Origin: Actinokineospora alba
GTDB taxonomy: Bacteria; Actinomycetota; Actinomycetes; Mycobacteriales; Pseudonocardiaceae
Direction of reading: 5' to 3'
Assembly: GCF_004362515.1 (NCBI RefSeq)
Contig: NZ_SNXU01000001.1
Span: 1,984,001-2,048,000, forward strand
DNA length: 64,000 bases
Below the pieces are notes generated by a model. It was not told the DNA's origin. It saw nothing but the letters and a program-made list of their open reading frames with translations, and did not search any database. Positions 45,379 to 54,164 of the stretch are shown here, in pieces. Each line of letters begins with the position of its first letter. The first letter of the stretch is position 1. Both the position numbers and the translations under genes were made by a program.

Positions 45379-45619
45379 CCCAACTCCTACTGCTTGGCGT
45401 GGCGGTTCTGGTTGGTGTGCCGCACTGGTTTGTGGCACTTCGACTGGTTCGCGGCGCCGGCCTGGACCATCGGCCGGTGTGGTTGCCCGACTTGGGTGAT
45501 CGCTCTATGGCCCAGTTTCTCCTGCTCGGTGTTGCGGTCCTGGTAGGTAGTCGGACTGCGGCGCGGGTTCGGGCCGTCGTCCCGCCGCTGGGTCTGTCGG
45601 CGAGTCGGGTGGTCGCACC
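45262..45619 (+). repeat. Tandem duplicates of the tadC 5' end
   Basis: Four related starts follow one another: 45262 (ATGACCCCACTCTTGCTGC), 45375 (GTGACCCAACTCCTACTGC), 45507 (ATGGCCCAGTTTCTCCTGC) and 45620 (GTGACCCAAGTCCTGTTGC, the real tadC). Spacing is 113, 132 and 113 bp. Units 1 and 3 are nearly identical, as are the starts of 2 and 4, giving a 245-bp direct repeat. The preceding sequence (GTGATCGC before the ATG) repeats the tadB 3' end. Each copy encodes a short hydrophobic leader such as LLLLAVSVLVGG. Confidence 0.88.
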
Positions 45620-45623
45620 GTGA
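45375..45623 (+). CDS. Small ORF, fused tadC-leader duplicates (82 aa)
   Basis: GTG 45375 to TGA 45621-45623. The first 44 residues resemble the tadC start (MTQLLLLGVAVLVGVPHWFVAL) broken at about residue 20. The last 38 (from ATG 45507) repeat the preceding small ORF. It contains two short membrane segments. The stop overlaps the tadC start. Whether a protein accumulates is unknown. Confidence 0.35.
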   Translation: MTQLLLLGVAVLVGVPHWFVALRLVRGAGLDHRPVWLPDLGDRSMAQFLLLGVAVLVGSRTAARVRAVVPPLGLSASRVVAP

Positions 45624-46210
45624 CCCAAGTCCTGTTGCTTGCCGCAGCGGTTCTGGTCGGTGTGCCACACCGGTCCGCTGCGCTTCGGCTCGGTCGGATC
45701 CTTGGGCCGCCGACCACCCGCGTCCTCGCCCCTCGACGGCTCCCGAGACCTCGACGGGCGCGGGACACCGACGACGGCACCTACGCGGCCACCTGGGACT
45801 TGCTTGCCGCCTGCCTGTCCTCGGGCATGGCGGTTCCGGCCGCGATCCGGGCGGTCGCCGCCGACCTGCCGGAGCAGGCCGGTCAGGCATTGCGGGACAC
45901 CGCCGACCTCCTCGCCCTCGGCGGTGACCCCGTAGAGGCGTGGTCGCTCGCGCTCGAGTGTCCGGCGACGGCGGGGCTTGCCCGCGGTGCCCGACGGACC
46001 GCGCGGTCGGGGGCGGCGCTCGCCGGTGTCGCCAGGGCCCTCGCGGTCGAGGCCCGCGCGCGGACGGGGGAGGCCGCAGAGGCGCGGGCGCAACGTGCGG
46101 CCGTGTTGATCAGTGGGCCGCTCGCGCTCTGTTTTCTTCCCGCTTTTCTCTGCCTGGGCGTCGTGCCGATCGTGCTCGGGCTGGCGGGCGTCCTGTCGAA
46201 CCACCTCTGA
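45620..46210 (+). CDS. tadC: Tad pilus inner-membrane protein TadC
   Basis: A 196-residue type II secretion F-domain protein (Rv3657c position) from GTG 45620. After a hydrophobic leader (about 3-16) comes a cytoplasmic helical domain (WDLLAACLSSGMAVPAAIRAVA; GGDPVEAWSLALE) and a long C-terminal hydrophobic pair of segments (about 160-195). It pairs with TadB. The true start is fourth in a series of duplicated starts. Confidence 0.85.
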   Translation: MTQVLLLAAAVLVGVPHRSAALRLGRILGPPTTRVLAPRRLPRPRRARDTDDGTYAATWDLLAACLSSGMAVPAAIRAVAADLPEQAGQALRDTADLLALGGDPVEAWSLALECPATAGLARGARRTARSGAALAGVARALAVEARARTGEAAEARAQRAAVLISGPLALCFLPAFLCLGVVPIVLGLAGVLSNHL

Positions 46211-46222
46211 ATGGAGATCCAC

Positions 46223-46402
46223 ATGACTCGCTTCCTGCACCGCCTCCGCCGGTCCGACGACGGCATGAGCACTGTCGAGTACGCGATCGGGACCATCGCC
46301 GCCGCCGCGTTCGCGGGCATCCTCTTGGCCGTCGTCAACAGCGACGCGGTCATGAGCGGCCTCAACGCGCTCATCGCCCGGGCGATGGGAGGTGCGGCGT
46401 GA
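46223..46402 (+). CDS. Flp-type pilin-like protein (DUF4244)
   Basis: A 59-residue pilin-like protein (Rv3656c position). It has a basic N-terminus, then DDGMSTVEYAIGTIAAAAFAG: the type IV/Flp prepilin pattern with Glu at the fifth position of the hydrophobic helix after the processing site before M or S. ATG 46223 has GGAG 6 nt upstream; ATG 46211 overlaps this site and is rejected. Probably the pilus subunit. Confidence 0.88.
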   Translation: MTRFLHRLRRSDDGMSTVEYAIGTIAAAAFAGILLAVVNSDAVMSGLNALIARAMGGAA

Positions 46403-46728
46403 CCTCCGACCGCGGCGCCGCGACGGTCGAGGCGGCGATCATCATGGTGGCGCTGATGGTCGTCCTCACGCTCGTTGTCGGAGCCTTGATGGCCGTCACC
46501 GACCAGATGCGCTGTACCGACGCGGCTCGGGAGGCCGCGCGGCTGGCAGCGCGCGGTGAGGTGGACCGGGGGCGGACGGTCGCGGCGGGCCTCGCGCCTC
46601 GCGGGGCCGACATCCTGATCCGTCGCGACGGCGACGCCGTCTCCGTCGAGGTCCACGCTGACGCCCTCGGAGGCATCCACTTACAGGCGGACGCACACGT
46701 GATCGCGGAGCCCGGGACGTCCGCATGA
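46399..46728 (+). CDS. tadE: TadE-like pseudopilin
   Basis: A 109-residue protein from GTG 46399 overlapping the pilin stop. The signature DRGAATVEAAIIMVALMVVL is the TadE pattern (G, Glu at +5, hydrophobic helix). A short extracellular domain with REAARLAARG follows. Rv3655c position. A minor pilus component. Confidence 0.85.
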   Translation: MTSDRGAATVEAAIIMVALMVVLTLVVGALMAVTDQMRCTDAAREAARLAARGEVDRGRTVAAGLAPRGADILIRRDGDAVSVEVHADALGGIHLQADAHVIAEPGTSA

Positions 46729-47099
46729 GATCGGGCGACGAAGGCGTCGCGACGGTGTGGGCGGCGGGTGTGATCGCCATGGTGATGGTGCTCGCGGGCC
46801 TGGTCGCGGGGGTCGGTGCGGCCCTGGTGACCAGGCACCGGGCCGAGGCGGCGGCCGACCTCGCGGCGCTCTCGGGCGCCGTGCACGCGGTGTCCGGTGA
46901 GGAGGCCGCGTGCGCCAGGGCCCGGTGGGTGGCCGACCGCATGCGCGTCGAGGTGGTCGGCTGTCGGCTGAGCGGTTGGGACGTGTCCGTGCATGTTGCC
47001 GCCCGGCCGCCGACCTTCATCGCGGCGTTCGGTCCGGCTGAATCCACCGCCCGGGCGGGACCGGTCGGCAACGGTCAAACGGTCGGCCTCGCACGGTGA
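46725..47099 (+). CDS. TadG-like/Rv3654c-type protein
   Basis: A 124-residue protein from ATG 46725 overlapping the TadE stop. DEGVATVWAAGVIAMVMVLAG is a prepilin-like helix, followed by RHRAEAAADLAALSGAVHAV and a short domain with two cysteines (CARARWVADR, VGCRLSG). This matches the secretion/DUF small family that ends the tad operon in actinobacteria. Confidence 0.8.
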   Translation: MRSGDEGVATVWAAGVIAMVMVLAGLVAGVGAALVTRHRAEAAADLAALSGAVHAVSGEEAACARARWVADRMRVEVVGCRLSGWDVSVHVAARPPTFIAAFGPAESTARAGPVGNGQTVGLAR

Positions 47100-47417
47100 A
47101 CGGCATCACAGCCACCGCCCGATCGGCGGCTTGCTCCAGCGGATGATCATGTTGTTGATCTTCATTTCCGCAGGTCGTGGCGATGGTTGCGGCGGGTGAT
47201 GAACGTGTCACCGCGGCTAGGGGTGGCCGTGTCGCCTGCAGCCTGTCGTCGACGATGACCGGTTGGCGGCGCTTCACCCGCCGTTCCGCCGCCGTTTCAC
47301 TCACCTCGTCAAAGCGACCAGTTGTCGACTGCAAGTTACGTATCGCACGTCGAATGTCGTCTAGTAGTCATAGGCCGCCGAGCGCGGCGCCCGCACCGCG
47401 AGGAGGCACTGCCCGAG
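47100..47417. other. Intergenic region downstream of the tad operon
   Basis: No gene, RNA or strong terminator is recognised. AT content is locally higher around 47140-47170 and 47330-47370, where the promoter of the following primase-polymerase gene probably lies. Confidence 0.4.
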
Positions 47418-48047
47418 ATGTTGGACACCGATAGGTCGGAAAGCTGGCGGAGAGCGTTCCGGGTCGAACTGCGAGCGGAGGCGATCGGCCTCGCGTTCCG
47501 CGGTTGGCCCGTGCTGCCGGGCACCTATCCGGCAGGCGAGCACTGGGCGGGACGCGAAGGCGTCGAGGACAGCGGCCCCGTGCCCGTCCACCGCGACTGG
47601 CAGGAGCGCATCGGCACCAAGGCCGAGCAGGTCGCCACCTGGTGGACCGGCCGTCCCTACAGCCTGCTTCTGGCCACCGGCAAGGTTTACGACGCGATCG
47701 AGGTCGACGACGACCTCGGCAGGCGCGCCGCAGGCGTGCTGCGCTCGGTCGGCATGCCCGTGCCGATCATCGCGACGCCCGACCGCCGCTGGTTCTTCCT
47801 GACCCAGTCCGGCGCGGAGCTCAACCACGAGCTCGCGACGGACCCGACCATCACCCTGCACGCGGACGGCAGCTGGATCACGTTGCCGCCCAGCCCTTTC
47901 CAGCACGGTGTCGTCCACTGGCGAGTGAAGCCCGAGGTGTGCGGCTGGGAGATCCCGACCTCGCGCACCGTGCAGGACGCACTGCTCGACGCTTTGCAGG
48001 AACCCACCCGCGATCGACTGGTCACCCAGCTCATCGGGGCGGACTAG
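47418..48047 (+). CDS. Stand-alone primase-polymerase (PrimPol) domain protein
   Basis: A 209-residue protein with the pattern of the bifunctional DNA primase/polymerase N-terminal (AEP) domain: AIGLAFRGWPVLPGTYP at the start, LLLATGKVYDAIEVDDDLG (about 83-101) with the metal-binding acidic cluster D97-D99, and SPFQHGVVHWRVKP near 159-172. No helicase domain follows. Actinobacterial relatives are short like this. It may act in lesion bypass or repriming; there are no replicon genes around it. ATG 47418 is used; the nearest Shine-Dalgarno AGGAGG is about 12 nt away. Confidence 0.72.
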   Translation: MLDTDRSESWRRAFRVELRAEAIGLAFRGWPVLPGTYPAGEHWAGREGVEDSGPVPVHRDWQERIGTKAEQVATWWTGRPYSLLLATGKVYDAIEVDDDLGRRAAGVLRSVGMPVPIIATPDRRWFFLTQSGAELNHELATDPTITLHADGSWITLPPSPFQHGVVHWRVKPEVCGWEIPTSRTVQDALLDALQEPTRDRLVTQLIGAD

Positions 48048-48677
48048 CCAACTGACCACTGTGGCCGGTTCACGCTCGACATTCCCGCGAGCGATGATGG
48101 CCACCCGCCAATGCCGGTCCAACGCGCCACACGCCACCTCCCGCCCTCGGCGGGCGCGACGGACAGGCAGCCAGCCGAGCAGCACCTGGAGGCGACGGCC
48201 TCCCGCACGGCCCACGGAACAACAGACCAGCGGCACCAGCCGCACTCGGCGACACCCCGCCCGGGACGAACCGCCTGCCCGACACCGAACCGCCTCCCAG
48301 GTGTCCCAGCGCAGTGCGAGTACTCCCCGCCGATGGTCTTGGCACTCCGAGGGCCCCGCGGTAGCAGGCCAGTCGCACGCTCGGCGGCACCAGCAGTGCG
48401 CCGGGGTTGCGCGTCGGTGTCCCCACCGACGCCCCCCGGCGCCTGCCGCGTTTGGGCCAGGCTCACTTCGTCCGAGCCGCCGGCGCCGCGTCAAGGAGAG
48501 CTTGCGGCGCTCGCTTCTGGCCGGCGTCGCGTTCGAGGGGAGCGTGCGCGCCCTCTATGGCCACTGGAGCCTGGGTGCCCGTGGTGAGGTGAGGATCCCC
48601 GAAGCAAGGCGAAGAAGTCTCGGTGGCGCCGGGCAGGGTGCCCAACGGACTGCGGTCCTCGACATCTCTGGGGGACC
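48048..48677. other. 630-bp region without a recognisable gene
   Basis: All six frames give Arg/Pro/Ala-rich products with no domain features. It is probably decayed coding DNA, as it joins a broken lipoprotein gene. Confidence 0.4.
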
Positions 48678-49159
48678 ATGAGACCTTCGCTGCCCTCTGC
48701 CTGCGTCGTCCTTTGCTTAGCCTTGGCCAGTTGCATCAACGATCAGGGAGCGACACTCCGCCCGCATCCAGCGCGACCGCGTCGCCACCAAGATCGACGA
48801 TCCGCAGGGATTCGCCCGCTGCGGATCGAGGTCGCGGCTCCGGCGGGCTCCAGCACCGTCTACGCGGGCCGCTTCTTCGACCGGCGTCCTGGCTCTCGTA
48901 GCCGGCTATCCGCCTGCGGCGGGCGGGTCGTCGGTGCGCGAGGTCATCGCGGGCAGGCAGACGGTGGTCGCCAACCGCCCCCGGGCCGACGGCGGCAAGT
49001 TCTACTAGGAGGTCTGCAAGTCAGTGCGGCCGTTGGACAACGAGGATTCGCCAGGCGCGATGGAGTACGCCGTCGCGGAGGTCGGGTGGTTCACCGAGCC
49101 GGAGGCTGCTCGGCGGCGGAGGTTCTCGCGGGCTTGTTGTGGCCCGCGCTGCCACCGGT
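48678..49159 (+). pseudogene. Frameshifted lipoprotein gene remnant
   Basis: ATG 48678 opens a lipoprotein signal (MRPSLPSACVVLCLALASC, lipobox LASC) but the frame soon becomes Arg-rich. Sensible sequence continues in another frame as KIDDPQGFARCG, later VAGYPPAAGGSSVREVIAG and then GKFY, stop, EVCKSVRPLDNEDSPGAME. Piecing frames gives a small secreted lipoprotein (possibly DUF3558-like) broken by at least two frameshifts and one stop. Confidence 0.6.
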
Positions 49160-51487
49160 CTAAGGGGTCAACACCCGCAGGATCGTCGACAGCACCGAGA
49201 CCGCACCCGCCTTGTCCAGTGGCTCGTTCCCGTTGCCGCACTTCGGTGACTGCACGCACGACGGGCACCCGCTCGGGCACTCGCAGCCGCTGATCGCCTG
49301 GCGGGTGGCGGTGAGCCACGGCACCAGGGCCGCGTGGCCGCGGTCGGCGAAACCCGCGCCGCCGGGGTGGCCGTCGTGGACGAAGACCGTGGGTTTGCCG
49401 GTGTCCGGGTGCAGCGCGGTGGACACGCCGCCGATGTCCCAGCGGTCGCACGTGGCGAACAGGGGCAACAGGCCGATGGCGGCGTGTTCGGCCGCGTGCA
49501 GTGCGCCTGGAATCGTTGCCGGGGCGACGCATCCCAGCAGGTCTTCGCTGATCGTGTACCAGACCGACCGGGTCGTCAGGGTGTGCTCGGGCAGGTCGAG
49601 CGGCACCTGGTCCATGACCTCACCCGACGGCAGTCTCCGCAGGTAGCCGACGACCTGGGACGTCACGGCGACCTCACCCAGGCACACCGTCACCTCACCC
49701 GCGCCCGCCCGGTGCACCACACGGGATTGCGTGTCCAGCACCGAGATGTCCACGATCTCGCGCGCCTGGGTCGACCACTCCGGGTTCTCCGCGTGCACCA
49801 TCGCGAGCCCGGCAGCCAAGTCGAGGTCGTCCACCACATAGGACGCCCCCTGGTGCAGGTACACCGCCCCCGGGTGGACCGACGTGCACGCGCTGCCCGG
49901 GCTGACCGTCCCGAGCATCCGCCCGGAATCCGATTCCACCACCGCGATCTGCTCGCCGCCCGACCCGCGGATGTCGACATCGCCGTGTGGCCGGTCCCGC
50001 GCCGTCCAGTACCAGCCCGCCGGCCGCTTGCGCAGGACACCGTCGTCGACCAGGCCGTCGAGCACCGCGCGGGCACCCGGACCGAACGTCGGCAGGCAGT
50101 CGACGGTCAGCGGCAGTTCGGCGGCGGCGCAGGCGAGTTGGGGCGCGAGCACATACGGGTTGCCCGGGTCGGTGACCGTGGCCTCGATCGGCTTGTCGAG
50201 CATCGCCGACGGGTTGTGCACGAGGTAGGTGTCCAGCGGGTCGTCGCGGGCCACGAACACCACCAGCGACCCGTCGCCCGCCCGGCCCGCGCGTCCCGCC
50301 TGCTGCCAGAAGGACGCCACCGTGCCGGGGAATCCGGCGACCACCACGGCATCGAGGCCCGCGATGTCCACGCCGAGTTCCAACGCGTTCGTGCTGGCCA
50401 CCCCCAGGAGGTCGCCGCACGCCAGGGCCTTCTCCAGGGCTCGGCGTTCCTCGGGCAGGTATCCGGAGCGGTAGGCGGCCACCCGGTCAGCCAGCTCTGG
50501 GTCCACTTCGGACAGAGCGCGCTTGGCGCTCAGCGCCGTGAGTTCGGCTCCTCGGCGGGAGCGGACGAACGCCAGCGTTCGGGCGCCCTCGATCACCAGG
50601 TCGGTGAGGATCCGGGCGGTCTCGGCGCCCGCCGAGCGGCGGACTGGGGCCCCGTTCTCGCCGGACAGGTCATCGAGCAGCGGCGGCTCCCACAGCGCCA
50701 CGGTCCGCGCGCCGCGGGGGGAGTGGTCGTCGGTGACCGCCACACAGTCCACTCCGGACAGTCGGGTGGCGGAGCTGCCCGGGTCGGCGACCGTGGCCGA
50801 GGCCAGGATGAACACCGGGTCGGACCCGTACTTGCGGGCGATGCGGGCCAGCCTGCGCAGCAGCAGCGCGACGTGGGAGCCGAAGACGCCGCGGTAGGTG
50901 TGGCACTCGTCGACCACCACATACCGCAGCTGCCGGAAGAAGGTCGCCCAGCGGCCGTGCGCGGGCAGCACGCCGCGGTGGAGCATGTCCGGGTTGGTGA
51001 ACAGCCACCGGCCGTGTGCCCGTGCCCAGTCGCGCTCGGCCATCGGGGTGTCGCCGTCGTAGGCGCAGGCCCGCAGGTCGTTCAGGTCCAGGGCGCGCAG
51101 CGAGCGCAGTTGGTCGGCGCCAAGGGCTTTGGTCGGCGAGAGGTAGAGCGCGGTCGCGCGGGGCTCCTCGAGGAGGGTGGAGATCACCGGCAGCTGGTAG
51201 GCCAGCGACTTGCCCGACGCCGTTCCGGTCGCGATCACCACGCTGCGGCCGTCGTGCGCGTGGTCGGCCGCTTCGGCTTGGTGCGCCCACGGTTCCCTGA
51301 CCCCGCACTGGGCGAATGCCTCCCGGACACGCGAGGGGGTCCACGCGGGCCAGGGGACGACGGTGGCCGCGCGCTCGGGCAGTTCGGCGACATGGGTCAG
51401 TGGATCTTCCCCGTCGGGAACCCCGGCGAGGACCCGTTTGAGCAGCACGGCGCCGCGTTCCGAACCCACGGGTCGAGCTTCGCACAC
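49160..51487 (-). CDS. DEAD/DEAH-box helicase with C-terminal Cys cluster (MrfA/YprA-like)
   Basis: A 775-residue superfamily 2 helicase. Motif I ATGTASGKS (about 85-93), DECH box in VVDECHTYRG, motif III ASAT, and motif VI QQAGRAGRAGDG. The C-terminal DUF1998 region ends in CECPSGCPSCVQSPKCGNGN, a four-Cys metal site. Bacillus MrfA with this architecture repairs mitomycin damage. It holds the Rv3649 position. GTG 51487 is the start; a later GTG (VGSERGAVLL) is possible. Confidence 0.92.
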   Translation of the reverse strand: MCEARPVGSERGAVLLKRVLAGVPDGEDPLTHVAELPERAATVVPWPAWTPSRVREAFAQCGVREPWAHQAEAADHAHDGRSVVIATGTASGKSLAYQLPVISTLLEEPRATALYLSPTKALGADQLRSLRALDLNDLRACAYDGDTPMAERDWARAHGRWLFTNPDMLHRGVLPAHGRWATFFRQLRYVVVDECHTYRGVFGSHVALLLRRLARIARKYGSDPVFILASATVADPGSSATRLSGVDCVAVTDDHSPRGARTVALWEPPLLDDLSGENGAPVRRSAGAETARILTDLVIEGARTLAFVRSRRGAELTALSAKRALSEVDPELADRVAAYRSGYLPEERRALEKALACGDLLGVASTNALELGVDIAGLDAVVVAGFPGTVASFWQQAGRAGRAGDGSLVVFVARDDPLDTYLVHNPSAMLDKPIEATVTDPGNPYVLAPQLACAAAELPLTVDCLPTFGPGARAVLDGLVDDGVLRKRPAGWYWTARDRPHGDVDIRGSGGEQIAVVESDSGRMLGTVSPGSACTSVHPGAVYLHQGASYVVDDLDLAAGLAMVHAENPEWSTQAREIVDISVLDTQSRVVHRAGAGEVTVCLGEVAVTSQVVGYLRRLPSGEVMDQVPLDLPEHTLTTRSVWYTISEDLLGCVAPATIPGALHAAEHAAIGLLPLFATCDRWDIGGVSTALHPDTGKPTVFVHDGHPGGAGFADRGHAALVPWLTATRQAISGCECPSGCPSCVQSPKCGNGNEPLDKAGAVSVLSTILRVLTP

Positions 51488-51728
51488 GGGTCCGACGTTG
51501 TTGCTCGGCAGGCGAATCGGCTGGAGATGATCATGAGATGTTCGTCACAATAAGCCCAAGTAACATCACTGACAGTGCACGTTATGGGACGGCTCGCGTC
51601 TGTGATCCGCCTTACCAATAGACTCCGCCGTCATCCCACCGAATGTGGTGGTGCACACGTCGGAATCGGAGTCGATGCACGCTCGGGCGGATGTCGGCGC
51701 TGAAACAGGCAGATCATCAGGAGGACGG

Positions 51729-54020
51729 ATGTCCGGGCAATCCCTCGCGGCGGACCTGACGCTCACCGGCGGAGATCGCGGTGTGGTCGTCGTGGTCGCC
51801 GCGATCGCCCTCGCCGCTCTTGCCGTTGGTTATGTCCTGCTCAAGGAGGTCCTGGCCGCTGGCACAGGGACCACGAAGATGCAGGACATCGCCAAAGCGG
51901 TGCAAGAGGGCGCGGCGGCGTATCTCAAGCGGCAGCGCAACACGCTTCTGGTATTCGGCAGCGCGGTGTTCTTGCTGCTGTTCCTACTCCCCGCGGATAG
52001 TGGCGGCGAACGGATAGGCCGGTCCCTGTTCTTCTTGGTGGGCGCGGTGTTCTCGTTCACCATCGGCTATCTCGGCATGTGGCTGGCGACGCAGGCGAAC
52101 CTGCGCGTCGCGGCCGCGGCCAACGATGAGGGCGGCCGCGAGAAGGCCACCCGCATCGCGTTCCGCACCGGCGGCGCGGTCGGCATGGCGACCGTGGGCC
52201 TCGGCCTGTTCGGCGCCGCGATCGTCGTGCTCGTCTACACCGGTGACGCCCCGAAGGTCCTGGAGGGCTTCGGTTTCGGCGCCGCGCTGATCGCGATGTT
52301 CATGCGTGTCGGCGGCGGCATCTTCACCAAGGCCGCGGACGTCGGCGCCGACCTGGTCGGCAAGGTCGAGCAGAACATCCCGGAGGACGACCCCCGCAAC
52401 GCCGCCACGATCGCCGACAACGTCGGCGACAACGTCGGTGACTGCGCGGGTATGGCCGCCGACCTGTTCGAGTCCTACGCGGTGACCCTGGTCGCCGCGC
52501 TGATCCTCGGCAGCACCGCGTTCGGTGTGCAGGGCCTGCTCTTCCCGCTGATCGTCCCCGCCCTCGGCGTGATCACCGCGATGCTGGGCGTCTACATCAC
52601 CAAGGCCCGCGCGGGCGAGAGCGGCCTGACCGCGATCAACCGCTCGTTCTACATCTCGGCGCTCTTCTCGGCGGTCCTCTGCACCGCGGCGGCGTTCATC
52701 TACCTGCCGAACTCCTTCGCGGAACTGACCGGCGGCACCACCGCGGCCGAGGCGGGCAGCCCCGCGCTGATCGCCTCCATCGCCGTGATCATCGGCATCG
52801 TGCTCGCCGGCGTCATCCTCTGGCTGACCGGCTACTACACGGGCACCGACCACAAGCCGGTCAAGGAGGTCGGCAAGACCTCGCTGACCGGTGCGGCCAC
52901 CGTCGTCCTGTCGGGTATCTCGGTCGGCTTCGAGTCCGCTGTCTACACCGCGATCGTTATCGGCGCGGCGGTTTACGGCGCGTTCCTGCTCTCCGGTTCG
53001 ATCATCGTCTCGCTCTTCGCGATCGCTCTCGCGGGCTGTGGTCTGCTGACCACCGTCGGCGTCATCGTCGCGATGGACACCTTCGGCCCGGTCTCGGACA
53101 ACGCCCAGGGCATCGCCGAGATGTCCGGCGACGTCACCCCCGAGGGCGCGCAGATCCTGACCGAGCTCGACGCGGTCGGCAACACCACGAAGGCGATCAC
53201 CAAGGGCATCGCGATCGCCACGGCGGTGCTCGCGGCGACCGCGTTGTTCGGGTCGTACCAGACCGCGATCGTCGAGGCACTGGCCAAGGCGGGCGAGGGC
53301 TTCAAGGGCGACGACTTCATCGTGTTCAGCCCGAACGTGCTGGTCGGCATCCTGATCGGTGCCGCCGTGGTCTTCATGTTCTCCGGTCTCGCGATCAACG
53401 CGGTCACCCGCGCGGCGGGCGCCATCGTCTTCGAGGTGCGCCGCCAGTTCCGCGAGATCCCCGGGATCATGGAAGGCACGGGCAAGCCGGAGTACGGCAA
53501 GGTCGTCGACATCTGCACCCGTGACTCGCTGCGTGAGCTGGCGACCCCGGGTCTGCTCGCGGTCCTCGCCCCGATCGCCGTCGGCTTCGGCCTCGGTGTC
53601 GGCCCGCTCGCGGGCTACCTCGGCGGCGCCATCGCGGCGGGCACGCTGATGGCGGTGTTCCTGGCCAACTCCGGTGGCGCCTGGGACAACGCGAAGAAGC
53701 TGGTCGAGGACGGCCACCACGGCGGCAAGGGGTCCGAGGCGCACGCCGCCACGGTCATCGGCGACACCGTGGGCGACCCGTTCAAGGACACCGCCGGTCC
53801 TGCGATCAACCCGCTGATCAAGGTGATGAACCTGGTCTCGCTGCTGATCGCGCCCGCCATCGTCACGTTCTCGGTCGGCCCGGACGCCTCCACGGGTCTT
53901 CGGGTCACGATCGCGGCCGTGGCCGTGGTGCTGATCGTCGTCGCCGTGGTCGTGTCGAAGCGTCGCGGCACCGCGATCGCGGACACGCCCGCGGAGACGA
54001 ACGTGTCCAACGGGGTCTGA
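51729..54020 (+). CDS. hppA: Membrane-bound proton-pumping pyrophosphatase (K+-independent)
   Basis: A 763-residue enzyme with about 16 membrane segments that hydrolyses pyrophosphate and pumps H+. The substrate loop ADVGADLVGKVEQNIPEDD and ATIADNVGDNVGDCAGMAADL are intact, as is GDTVGDPFKDTAGPAINPL. The sequence GNTTKAITKG carries Lys where K+-dependent enzymes have Ala, so it should be K+-independent. ATG 51729 follows GGAGG by 7 nt. It is not in the mycobacterial block at this place. Confidence 0.97.
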   Translation: MSGQSLAADLTLTGGDRGVVVVVAAIALAALAVGYVLLKEVLAAGTGTTKMQDIAKAVQEGAAAYLKRQRNTLLVFGSAVFLLLFLLPADSGGERIGRSLFFLVGAVFSFTIGYLGMWLATQANLRVAAAANDEGGREKATRIAFRTGGAVGMATVGLGLFGAAIVVLVYTGDAPKVLEGFGFGAALIAMFMRVGGGIFTKAADVGADLVGKVEQNIPEDDPRNAATIADNVGDNVGDCAGMAADLFESYAVTLVAALILGSTAFGVQGLLFPLIVPALGVITAMLGVYITKARAGESGLTAINRSFYISALFSAVLCTAAAFIYLPNSFAELTGGTTAAEAGSPALIASIAVIIGIVLAGVILWLTGYYTGTDHKPVKEVGKTSLTGAATVVLSGISVGFESAVYTAIVIGAAVYGAFLLSGSIIVSLFAIALAGCGLLTTVGVIVAMDTFGPVSDNAQGIAEMSGDVTPEGAQILTELDAVGNTTKAITKGIAIATAVLAATALFGSYQTAIVEALAKAGEGFKGDDFIVFSPNVLVGILIGAAVVFMFSGLAINAVTRAAGAIVFEVRRQFREIPGIMEGTGKPEYGKVVDICTRDSLRELATPGLLAVLAPIAVGFGLGVGPLAGYLGGAIAAGTLMAVFLANSGGAWDNAKKLVEDGHHGGKGSEAHAATVIGDTVGDPFKDTAGPAINPLIKVMNLVSLLIAPAIVTFSVGPDASTGLRVTIAAVAVVLIVVAVVVSKRRGTAIADTPAETNVSNGV

Positions 54021-54045
54021 TTTCGACGTACTGCCGCAGTGCGAT

Positions 54046-54079
54046 GGGGCCGGTTCCGCCGTTCGGCGGGGCCGGCCCC
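54046..54079 (+). terminator. Terminator of hppA
   Basis: A 15-bp stem with two G-U pairs (GGGGCCGGTTCCGCC against GGCGGGGCCGGCCCC) and loop GTTC starts 26 bp after the hppA stop. Confidence 0.85.
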
Positions 54080-54164
54080 GTTCGCGTCGCGGGGGTGCCG
54101 GGGGCGTGCGAGCATCGAGTCGGCACCCAGGACGTCCAGGCAGCATCAGGCAAGGAGCAGCACC

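Noticed and set aside
43990..45438. A long minus-strand frame over the tad genes
   Set aside because: Antisense to tadB and the gap; its repeats only mirror the tadC-leader duplications.
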